This document shows positions 1-5,658 of a stretch of 6,637 nucleotides of DNA, one piece after another. Position 1 is the first letter of the stretch; each line of letters starts with the position of its first letter. Made by a program: the position numbers and the translations under genes. The notes beneath the pieces were generated by a model. It was not told where the DNA came from. It saw only the letters and a list, made by a program, of their open reading frames with translations, and did not search any database. The stretch is taken from contig NZ_JACSYA010000060.1 in assembly GCF_029870285.1 (NCBI RefSeq), positions 1-6,637 of the forward strand, given 5' to 3'. Source of the DNA: Delftia sp. PS-11 (GTDB lineage Bacteria; Pseudomonadota; Gammaproteobacteria; Burkholderiales; Burkholderiaceae_C).

Positions 1-324
1 CTTAGAGAAGGTGGAGTGGTCGGGCACTCGGTCTTCGAGGCCCAGTCGGCAGAACCAGCGATAGGCCAGATTTAGATGAACCTCCTCGCACAACCGACGC
101 TCGGAGCGGATGCCAAAGCAGTAGCCCACGATCAGCATGCGGATCATGAGTTCGGGATCGATCGAGTGGCGACCCGTGTGACTGTAGAACGGGGCCAGAT
201 GCTGGCGTAACTCGCTCAGATCTAGAAACCGGTCGACACCCCGCAGCAGGTGGTCACGCGGGATGTGATCGGCGAGATTGAATGCGTAGAAGAGTTGATC
301 CTGACTTGCCTTCTGTCCCATCAT
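1..324 (-). CDS. IS1182-family transposase, N-terminal part (runs off the left edge)
   Basis: The minus strand is open from an ATG at 324 to the window edge (108 codons, no stop). The translation begins MMGQKASQDQLFYAFNLADH and contains the stretches DHLLRGVDRF, SIDPELMIRMLIVGYCFGIR, SERRLCEEVHLNLAYRWFCR and VPDHSTFSK. These are the hallmark of the DUF772/InsH N-terminal domain of IS1182-like (IS4/IS5 superfamily) DDE transposases, where the helical N-terminal domain precedes the catalytic core. The catalytic residues would lie left of the window and cannot be judged. A GGAGG ribosome binding site (333-337 on the plus strand, read in reverse) sits 8 nt before the ATG at 324; a second ATG follows immediately at 321. 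Nothing visible breaks the gene. Family assignment is confident; whether the whole element is intact is unknown. Confidence 0.88.
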   Translation of the reverse strand, partial: MMGQKASQDQLFYAFNLADHIPRDHLLRGVDRFLDLSELRQHLAPFYSHTGRHSIDPELMIRMLIVGYCFGIRSERRLCEEVHLNLAYRWFCRLGLEDRVPDHSTFSK

Positions 325-383
325 GATGTGCGCCTCCGTCAGTGACGATGGACTACCCACCGTTGATCCGGTTCCCAGCCAAG

Positions 384-404
384 GGGAGTTTTTCAACACA
401 ATAG
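384..404 (-). repeat. Probable terminal inverted repeat of the IS1182-family element
   Basis: About 60 bp upstream of the transposase start is an AT-rich tract containing GTTGAAAAACTC on the minus strand, next to GC-rich sequence on both sides. Similar TTGAAAAA-type ends are common on related elements. This is family knowledge rather than a match to a visible partner, because the opposite end lies outside the window. Confidence 0.45.
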
Positions 405-545
405 GCCAAGAGCAGTCGTTCGCCTCCAAGCCGCTACCGGCGGCTACAGACCGGTTGCAGTCGGTCGTGCCAGGCTCTGCCATCGACTGCTAACCTCAGC
501 ACCGGTCATCCGGGTCGGCGAGGACCAGCGTTGAATGTTCGTGTA

Positions 546-559
546 GCGCCTATTGGCGC
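546..559 (-). terminator. GC-rich hairpin just after the Shedu gene, weak terminator candidate
   Basis: A perfect inverted repeat, GCGCC-TATT-GGCGC, begins 24 nt past the Shedu stop codon and could fold as a 5-bp stem with a 4-nt loop. It overlaps a second perfect palindrome, GCGCATGCGC, at 556-565. No run of U follows on the minus strand, so it does not fit a standard intrinsic terminator. It may slow transcription or protect the mRNA 3' end, or be chance. Confidence 0.25.
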
Positions 560-582
560 ATGCGCATCGTGTCGAAGCAGTA

Positions 583-1854
583 CTATTCGGCCATCGGAGA
601 CGCTGGTGCCACACTGAGAGCCTGTCCGCTGCGTAACTGATCGAGCACCGTTTGAACCCGCGCAAGTAGGTCATCGTATGTGACGATGTCGACGACACCT
701 TTGGAATCGCGACGCAGCACTTCGAATTCACGCCGTTGCACATCGGACAGCGTGTTGCTTCGTCCTATGATCAAAATGCCGGAGGGGTTGACGATCCGAA
801 TCCTAAGGCCCGCAGGCAGGTAGGCTCGCAACAGTTGGGTCAAGTAGTCCTCGCCAGCCGGCCCCCAACGGCTAAGATGCCTCAGGTAATGAGTGACCTG
901 CCCCATGGCGCCGACTAGGTCGCGCATCGGCAGATGGTGGTCGCGATAGTGCACCGGCAGCATGATGGGCTTGCCCATCGGCTTCTTGATCTCGATGACG
1001 TCGACGTTGCCTGAGGCATCGACCAAGAGAAGGTCGATGCGCCGCCATTTAGAGGCGTCAGCGTCCCAAAGCCTGACCTCGGAGAAAGCCTTAATGTACC
1101 TGGGGTTCAGCAGCAGGATTATCTCTACAATCTCCAATTGCCACTGCGCCTCGGAAGTTCCTAGCTCGTTGACCAGCATGGCCTGCAGCCGTTTCAGAGC
1201 GAAGTCGTATTTGGCGACGTCAAACTGGCGAAAAGGGGCCTCAAGATTTGGCGCGGTCGCCACGGTACGCCTGTCGACATAGGCATTTAGCAGTGCTTCC
1301 GCGTCGATTGCCGGCTCGGTGTACTGGCGGACCACAGTTGCGACACGCGCTTGGACATAGCGACGAAGTTCGTACGGCGTCGGGAACTGGTTCAGCAACC
1401 GCTCGTATTCGGGGAGCGGAATTGCGTCCGGATCCGGGCCGCCGATGACTATGCGCTCAAGGCCGAGGCTTTGAATGATGTTGAGGATGGACACCTTGCG
1501 TTCGGCGCTGAACCATTTCCAGTTGGGCCGTGCGTCCTGATATAACAGGACTGGTGTCTCAAAACCAAGGATCTGGGGCTTGAATCGGAAGTAAACGCCA
1601 TCTGCTGTCGCGACGGAAAACACCAATCGATCGTCGTTAACCCACAGGATGTCATCGTCATCGCTGGCCGCATTGGCTTTTTCTTCGGCAGCGTCTTCCA
1701 CAAGGTCCTTCGATGTGAGGTGGAACGTGCCCTTCACAAGCAGTTCTTCGTCCCGTTCGAAAATTTTGTGAACCCAACTGCTGTCGTCGCGCGGGCGGTA
1801 GATGAGATAGAGCTCTTTGTCGGAGACTTCGAATTCGACGGAAGGTTTGGTCAT
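583..1854 (-). CDS. sduA: Shedu anti-phage nuclease SduA (DUF4263)
   Basis: A single-gene defence nuclease. The roughly 423-residue protein has a variable N-terminal region (about 1-210) and a C-terminal DUF4263 domain (about 215-400) with a PD-(D/E)XK core. Visible signatures: helix WQLEIVEIILLLNPRY (Glu near 241), then RIDLLL (Asp near 274), then VIEIKKP (Glu 288 and Lys 290, the ExK pair), then GAMGQVTHYL (Gln near 319), all in the order and spacing of Shedu proteins. Family members are known to form tetramers and nick or cut DNA; no partner gene is needed. The length fits the family and the active-site residues are all present, so it should be functional. I chose the ATG at 1854; an in-frame TTG lies two codons upstream at 1860, and an in-frame stop precedes that. 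Neither start has a good ribosome binding site. It is divergent from the ATPase-helicase operon, with an IS5 element between them. Confidence 0.9.
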   Translation of the reverse strand: MTKPSVEFEVSDKELYLIYRPRDDSSWVHKIFERDEELLVKGTFHLTSKDLVEDAAEEKANAASDDDDILWVNDDRLVFSVATADGVYFRFKPQILGFETPVLLYQDARPNWKWFSAERKVSILNIIQSLGLERIVIGGPDPDAIPLPEYERLLNQFPTPYELRRYVQARVATVVRQYTEPAIDAEALLNAYVDRRTVATAPNLEAPFRQFDVAKYDFALKRLQAMLVNELGTSEAQWQLEIVEIILLLNPRYIKAFSEVRLWDADASKWRRIDLLLVDASGNVDVIEIKKPMGKPIMLPVHYRDHHLPMRDLVGAMGQVTHYLRHLSRWGPAGEDYLTQLLRAYLPAGLRIRIVNPSGILIIGRSNTLSDVQRREFEVLRRDSKGVVDIVTYDDLLARVQTVLDQLRSGQALSVAPASPMAE

Positions 1855-1890
1855 GCTCAATTCAGGACGAGGAGATTACCATAGTAGTTA

Positions 1891-1906
1891 ACGACGTCGA
1901 TGTCGT
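1891..1906. promoter_or_regulatory. Small inverted repeat in front of the Shedu gene, possible operator
   Basis: ACGAC and GTCGT flank a 6-nt spacer, and the sequence also contains the perfect palindrome CGACGTCG (1892-1899). It lies 37-52 nt upstream of the Shedu ATG. A -10-like TACTAT is readable on the minus strand at 1881-1886, but no matching -35 box is present. No regulator gene is present in the window. The symmetry is short and could be chance in GC-rich DNA. Confidence 0.2.
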
Positions 1907-2028
1907 CGCAGTCAGCAGGGAGCGACGTCAGTCAACGGTGCGGATGCGGTCAAAGGTGTCGGGTTTGGTCCTTGAGACGCCTCAGCACTGATCTTAAAGA
2001 CAAAGCTTGGTTGCATACACTTCATTTA

Positions 2029-2044
2029 GAGTGGCTAACACCAC
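2029..2044 (+). repeat. Left terminal inverted repeat of the IS5-family element
   Basis: This 16-bp end pairs with 2841-2856 at 15 of 16 positions, and adjoins the TA target repeat at 2027-2028. Counting the TA, 17 of 18 bases match. Confidence 0.9.
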
Positions 2045-2071
2045 TTCGTCGCAGGCCCCCGCAGAGCGGTT

Positions 2072-2323
2072 ATGCTCGCTTCCCTCATGGCGCGACAACC
2101 CGTAAGCAAAGAACTGTGGCGACAGCTGCAACCACTGATCCCAGCCTTCGTGCCTTCCGCCAAAGGCGGTGCGCGCAAGCTCGCAGTCAGCGATGAAGCC
2201 GCACTCAACAGCATCCTGTTCGTGCTGCAAACAGGTATTCCCTGGGAAGACCTTTCCCAGTCCCTTAGATACGGTAGCGGCATGACTTGCTGGCGGCGCC
2301 TGCGCGATTGGAATGCCGCGTGA
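2072..2323 (+). CDS. IS5-family transposase orfA (N-terminal DUF4096-type domain)
   Basis: This encodes up to 83 residues; the ATG at 2087 (MARQPVSKELWRQLQPLIP) is an equally good or better start. Motifs typical of the N-terminal domain of IS5/IS427 transposases are present: ELWRQLQPLIP, AALNSILFVLQTGIPWEDL, and MTCWRRLRDWNAA at the end. The domain is thought to bind the inverted repeats. In intact relatives the chain continues after DWNAA with roughly 15-20 more residues before the first catalytic Asp; here a TGA at 2321-2323 follows at once and that segment is missing, which points to an internal deletion. It lacks the catalytic core and cannot act as a transposase alone. Confidence 0.8.
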   Translation: MLASLMARQPVSKELWRQLQPLIPAFVPSAKGGARKLAVSDEAALNSILFVLQTGIPWEDLSQSLRYGSGMTCWRRLRDWNAA

Positions 2324-2850
2324 ACACGACCAAATCGATTGGATCCGGGCCAGTATTGATGGCTCCTCGGTACCAAGCCCCCGGGGGGCAGGAAACGGAC
2401 CCAAACCCCACGGACAGAGGTAAGCTCGGCTCCAAGCGGCACATCGTCGTAGATGCCAGAGGCATCCCGCTGGCGATCTTGGTCAGCGGCGCGAACCGGC
2501 ACGACTCCAAGATGTTCGAGAGGTGTGTGGACGCGATTCCTGCGATTGCAGGCCTGCCAGGGCGCCCCCGTAGAAGACCGGTAAACCTACACGCCGACAA
2601 AGGCTACGACTTCAAGCGATGCCGAGCCCACCTGAGGCAGCGGGGCATCATTGGCCGGATTGCCAGACGAGGCATTGAGAGCAGCGAGCGGCTGGGCAAG
2701 CACAGGTGGGTGGTGGAGAGGACGCACAGCTGGTTTGCAGGCTTTGGCAAGCTGCGAATCCGCTTTGAACGACGGCTGGATATCCACGAAGCGCTGCTGA
2801 AATTGGCGGCAGCGATCATCTGCGCGCGCTTCGTGGATCGGTGGTTTTAG
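2324..2850 (+). pseudogene. IS5-family transposase catalytic domain, frameshifted
   Basis: The catalytic core is split over two frames, neither in phase with orfA. The first segment (2322-2423) reads EHDQIDWIRASIDGSSVPSP and carries the first catalytic Asp (codon 2358-2360), then hits TAA at 2421. Past a CCCCCGGGGGG tract at 2378-2388 the homology continues in another frame: QETDPNPTDRGKLGSKRHIV, HADKGYD (second Asp) and HRWVVERTHSWFAGF (third catalytic Glu), ending at 2850. The shift at the G tract could be a one-base gain or two-base loss. The later frame is formally open from a TTG at 2287, but the first 30 or so codons of that frame do not match the family. Programmed slippage at the G tract cannot be excluded, yet it would not repair the upstream stop and deletion. 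Best read as a decayed transposase. Confidence 0.75.
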
Positions 2851-2856
2851 CCACTC
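2841..2856 (-). repeat. Right terminal inverted repeat of the IS5-family element
   Basis: This is the inverted partner of 2029-2044 (one mismatch) and is followed by the second TA target copy at 2857-2858. It overlaps the last codons of the transposase remnant, whose stop TAG is at 2848-2850. Confidence 0.9.
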
Positions 2857-2879
2857 TAACGCTGACGGACGGCGTGCAG

Positions 2880-2885
2880 CATAAT
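2880..2885 (+). promoter_or_regulatory. Candidate -10 box for the ATPase-helicase operon
   Basis: CATAAT matches the sigma-70 -10 consensus at 5 of 6 positions and lies 38 nt before the ATPase ATG, giving a plausible leader of about 30 nt. Upstream at an 18-nt spacing the present sequence is CTAACG, a poor -35 box whose first base belongs to the IS5 element. Before insertion it would have read TTAACG, 4 of 6 consensus positions. Inference from sequence only. Confidence 0.35.
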
Positions 2886-2911
2886 CCCAAGACGCAACAC
2901 GTTTGAGTGCA

Positions 2912-2919
2912 AGGGAGGG
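2912..2919 (+). promoter_or_regulatory. Ribosome binding site that fixes the ATPase start
   Basis: AGGGAGGG lies 4-5 nt before the ATG at 2924. It supports that ATG over the in-frame TTG at 2903, because the strong Shine-Dalgarno sequence would lie inside the coding region if the TTG were used. Confidence 0.75.
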
Positions 2920-2923
2920 TTCC

Positions 2924-4525
2924 ATGATAAAGAAGATTCGAATCCGCGGGTATCGCATCCATCGCGATTTGACGATCTACCCAAATCCAAAGCTGAACCT
3001 CATCGTCGGAGGTAACGAGTCTGGAAAGTCCACACTCATAGAGGCCATTGTACTGACCCTCACCGGGCGAATAAATGGGCGAAGCGCCGCAGAAGAACTC
3101 AATCCGTACTGGTTCAATGCGGCAGATGTTGCTGACTTCATCGCCAAGCGAGAGGCTGGCGAACTGACGCGGCTGCCAGAAATTGACATCGAGATATTCC
3201 TGGACAACATCCCAGAACTTCAGGAGCTCTGCGGAGCCCACAATTCCAACCTACCCACCGAGGCATGTCCGGGCGTGCGGGTCCGCTGCTTGCCCAATCC
3301 CGACTATCTGGCGGAACTCAAAGCTTGGGCGACTGCGCCAACGCCGCTTCTTCCTGTCGAGTACTACTGCGTCGAATGGTCGACCTTCGCGGACGTGAGA
3401 CTGACCATGAGGCCGCGGGCACTAACGACCGCAGTGATCGACGCGCGCACCGTGCGCAGCTCTGGCGGCGTTGACTATCACCTGCGGCAGATCCTGGGCA
3501 GCCAGCTCGAACCGCAGGAGCGAGCAAGCATCTCCCTTCAGTACCGTCAGGCCAAGGCGGCGCTGTCGGAATCGGCCTTCATGACAGTGAACCAGCGCAT
3601 CGGGCAGCTTCACGCGGCCCTGCATGCCCAGCCCATCGCGCTTGCGATGGACCAGACGGCGCGGACCTCCTGGGAGGAGTCAGTTGCTCCCCATGTGGCG
3701 GGCGTCCCGTTCACGATGTCCGGGCAAGGACAACAGTCAGCGATCAAGATCGCGCTGGCCATGAACCGGTATGCGGGTCATGCCAAGTACGTCACCATCG
3801 AAGAGCCTGAAAACCATCTGAGCCACACGAGCCTAGCGACGCTGCTAGACAGGATGGGCGCCTTGGCCAGCGATGACCAACAGCTCTTCATCACGACTCA
3901 TAGTTCAAGCGTCCTTAACCGGCTCGGCATTGAAGCCCTGCAGTTCCTGGGGCCAGCGGCACCTGTCAAGCTCGACGAGTTGAGTACCGGGACCGTGGGT
4001 TATTTCAAGAAACTGCCGGGCTTCGACACGCTGCGGCTCGTACTGGCCGACAAAATTGTTCTGGTCGAAGGTCCGTCGGACGAGATCATTTTCGAGCGGG
4101 TGTTCGTGGACCTCTTCGGCAAGCGTCCAATGGCATGTGGCATCGACGTCGTGAGCATGAGGGGGTTGTCGCTGGCTCGCGGCCTGGAGCTATGCCATAG
4201 CCTGGGCAAGAAGGTTGCGGCAACGCGTGACAACGATGGCATCGACCCGGCCGAGCTCCGAAAGCCGTTAGCGCAGTGGTTGGCCGCAGGCCAGAGGGAG
4301 GTGTTCATCGGTGAAGTCGCCCATGGCCACACGTTGGAGCCACAGCTGATCTGGCACTGCGGCGAGGCACAGTTGCGCACCATCCTGGGGATTGCCGACA
4401 CAGCGAACCTCGAAACCTGGATGACCCGCGAGAAAACGGAGGCCGCGCTGCGCATCGCTAGCTCCTCAGAGGCCGTCACGGCGCCTGCCTACATGGTGCA
4501 GGCTGCAAAGTTCATACATGGCTAA
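2924..4525 (+). CDS. OLD-family ATPase with TOPRIM nuclease domain (GajA-like)
   Basis: A 533-residue protein with an N-terminal ABC/SMC-type ATPase and a C-terminal TOPRIM domain, the design of OLD nucleases and of GajA in the Gabija defence system. ATPase motifs: Walker A GGNESGKST (29-37), signature MSGQGQQS (265-272), Walker B YVTIEEPENHL (289-299), and switch histidine in ITTHSSS (323-329). TOPRIM motifs: VLVEGPSDEIIF (379-390, Glu 382) and DND (Asp 436 and Asp 438), which bind metal, with a later acidic LEPQL (472-476). All key residues are present. In GajA the ATPase part senses nucleotides and controls DNA cutting by the TOPRIM part. The length is close to the roughly 580 residues of GajA. 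The next gene, a helicase, overlaps its last 8 bases, supporting a class 2 OLD/Gabija-like pair. It could alternatively be a relative with its own name; identity to GajA was not measured. Confidence 0.87.
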   Translation: MIKKIRIRGYRIHRDLTIYPNPKLNLIVGGNESGKSTLIEAIVLTLTGRINGRSAAEELNPYWFNAADVADFIAKREAGELTRLPEIDIEIFLDNIPELQELCGAHNSNLPTEACPGVRVRCLPNPDYLAELKAWATAPTPLLPVEYYCVEWSTFADVRLTMRPRALTTAVIDARTVRSSGGVDYHLRQILGSQLEPQERASISLQYRQAKAALSESAFMTVNQRIGQLHAALHAQPIALAMDQTARTSWEESVAPHVAGVPFTMSGQGQQSAIKIALAMNRYAGHAKYVTIEEPENHLSHTSLATLLDRMGALASDDQQLFITTHSSSVLNRLGIEALQFLGPAAPVKLDELSTGTVGYFKKLPGFDTLRLVLADKIVLVEGPSDEIIFERVFVDLFGKRPMACGIDVVSMRGLSLARGLELCHSLGKKVAATRDNDGIDPAELRKPLAQWLAAGQREVFIGEVAHGHTLEPQLIWHCGEAQLRTILGIADTANLETWMTREKTEAALRIASSSEAVTAPAYMVQAAKFIHG

Positions 4526-5597
4526 GCGGGTCACGCTGGCGGTAGCTGGGTCACGCAAGACCCAGGGCATCGTCGAGCACTGCGCAGGCCTGCCGGCGGC
4601 GCGGCGAGTCCTTGCCTTGACCTACACACAGAAGAATCAGCAGGAACTACAGGATCGCCTAGCCCGGCAAGCTGGCGACCACCTGAACATCGAGGTGCTC
4701 GGCTGGTTCACGTTTCTCCTGCGGCATTTCGCTAAGCCCTTCCTCCCTTTCATGTTCCCCGGCGAGAAGGTGCAGGGCTTCAACTTCGAAGGCATACCGT
4801 ACCGCATGGCCAAGGGTAAGGCGCGTTTCCTCGACAAGGGAGGTGCCGTCTACCGGTCAGAACTCGGCCGCCTTGCTTTCGAGCTGATCACTGCCAGCAA
4901 AGGCGCGCTCATCCTCAGGTTGGAGTGTATCTACGACGAGATCCTGATCGACGAGGTGCAGGACTTGAGTGCCTACGACTGGGACATCCTTGATGCGCTG
5001 CTTAGTTCAAGCATCGAAATATGGATGGTTGGCGACATCCGCCAAGCCGTTCTTGCGACAAATGGGCGCAGTTCCAAGAACAAGAAGTACGCCTACGCGG
5101 ATGCGATCAATTGGTTCAGAACCCGCGAGAAAAAGGGCCTCGTCGCGATCAGCGAAAGCACCATCACTTGGCGATGCCACCCTCAGATCGCGGCGTTCTC
5201 GGACCTTATCTTCGACTCGTCGTGGGGCTTCCCGGGCACCGTCTCGCAGAACGAGACGGTAACGGGCCATGACGGCGTGTTCCTAGTCCGTGGCGAGCAC
5301 GTCGCGGCCTACGTGTCCGCCTACAGCCCGCAGAGCCTGCGCTACTCCGCCGCTTCAGCGAAAAAACTGGACCTGACCTTCATGAACTTTAAGGTGGCTA
5401 AAGGAGCTACTTTTGCGCGTGTGCTGATCGCGCCAACATCCCCGATCACTGATTTCATCCGAAGCGGTGCCAGCATGGAGCCACTAACAGCATCCAGCTT
5501 CTACGTCGCAGTGACGCGGGCAGAGCAAAGCGTTGCCATCGTGCTCGACGATCCGGGCGATTCGAAGCTACCGTACTGGACGCCGCCTGCGAGATAA
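4518..5597 (+). CDS. Compact UvrD/Rep-like helicase, partner of the ATPase (GajB-like)
   Basis: A 359-residue superfamily 1 helicase. Motifs in order: Walker A-like AVAGSRKT (8-15), motif Ia ALTYTQKNQQEL (33-44), Walker B LIDEVQD (143-149), motif III VGDIRQAV (171-178), an Arg-containing TWRCHPQIAAFSD (217-229), motif V-like KVAKGATFARVLI (292-304), and motif VI YVAVTRAE (329-336). It is short: GajB is near 490 residues and UvrD about 720, so the large 1B and 2B insertions are reduced or missing. The residue before the Walker A Lys is Arg 13, where Gly is expected. The start codon lies inside the end of the ATPase gene (ATGGCTAA shared by start and stop), which implies coupled translation and a joint function. 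In Gabija the helicase-like subunit is thought to sense DNA ends or replication products and bind GajA. Activity here is uncertain because of the Walker A change. Confidence 0.85.
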   Translation: MAKRVTLAVAGSRKTQGIVEHCAGLPAARRVLALTYTQKNQQELQDRLARQAGDHLNIEVLGWFTFLLRHFAKPFLPFMFPGEKVQGFNFEGIPYRMAKGKARFLDKGGAVYRSELGRLAFELITASKGALILRLECIYDEILIDEVQDLSAYDWDILDALLSSSIEIWMVGDIRQAVLATNGRSSKNKKYAYADAINWFRTREKKGLVAISESTITWRCHPQIAAFSDLIFDSSWGFPGTVSQNETVTGHDGVFLVRGEHVAAYVSAYSPQSLRYSAASAKKLDLTFMNFKVAKGATFARVLIAPTSPITDFIRSGASMEPLTASSFYVAVTRAEQSVAIVLDDPGDSKLPYWTPPAR

Positions 5598-5658
5598 TTA
5601 ACGTCCTGGTTGGGCTAGAGAAAATATTCAATTAACTAGAATCAACGGATTTGCCATT

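Larger units (their letters stand above)
1..404 (-). mobile_element. Right-hand part of an IS1182-family insertion sequence
   Basis: This segment holds the start of the transposase gene plus about 80 bp of leader. The stretch at 384-404, read on the minus strand, is GCCTATTGTGTTGAAAAACTC, resembling the terminal inverted repeats often seen at the ends of IS1182- and IS5-type elements. I therefore place the outer end of the element near 404. The partner repeat is outside the window, so the exact end and any target duplication cannot be confirmed. The element borders the Shedu gene on its downstream side. Confidence 0.55.
2029..2856 (+). mobile_element. IS5-family (IS427-like) insertion sequence, 828 bp, likely inactive
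   Basis: Both ends are visible. The left end GAGTGGCTAACACCAC (2029-2044) and the reverse complement of the right end (2841-2856), GAGTGGCTAAAACCAC, match at 15 of 16 bases. Each end is flanked by TA (2027-2028 and 2857-2858), the 2-bp target duplication typical of IS427-group elements. The length is slightly short for the group. The interior encodes an IS5-type DDE transposase broken into three reading frames, so the copy is probably fixed unless supplied with transposase in trans. It sits between the divergent Shedu gene and the ATPase-helicase operon. Confidence 0.9.

Noticed and set aside
444..743. 99-residue open frame on the minus strand overlapping the end of the Shedu gene
   Set aside because: It lies in another frame of a strongly supported gene for over half its length, is rich in Arg/Ser/Cys as shadow frames are, and shows no motif.
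962..1282. 106-residue open frame on the plus strand opposite Shedu
   Set aside because: Antisense to the conserved catalytic region of Shedu; composition and lack of motifs mark it as a shadow.
2035..2502. 155-residue open frame on the minus strand inside the IS5 element (also 136- and 111-residue frames nearby)
   Set aside because: Antisense to the transposase homology, no recognisable domain; long antisense frames are common in GC-rich transposase genes.
2903..2923. TTG start at 2903 for the ATPase, adding seven residues
   Set aside because: The ATG at 2924 has a strong AGGGAGGG site just upstream, and the family starts directly at the first beta strand (MIKKIRIRGYR).
2816..3241. 141-residue open frame on the minus strand opposite the start of the ATPase gene
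   Set aside because: It covers the Walker A region of a clear gene on the other strand and crosses the IS5 border, so it cannot be an ancestral gene.
4000..4479. 159-residue open frame on the minus strand opposite the TOPRIM domain
   Set aside because: Antisense shadow of the conserved TOPRIM region; no motif of its own.
5598..5658. Promoter for the AT-rich gene in the 61-bp gap
   Set aside because: TTGGGC at 5610 with TAACTA at a 17-nt spacing was considered, but the -10 match is poor and AT-rich DNA gives many such pairs.
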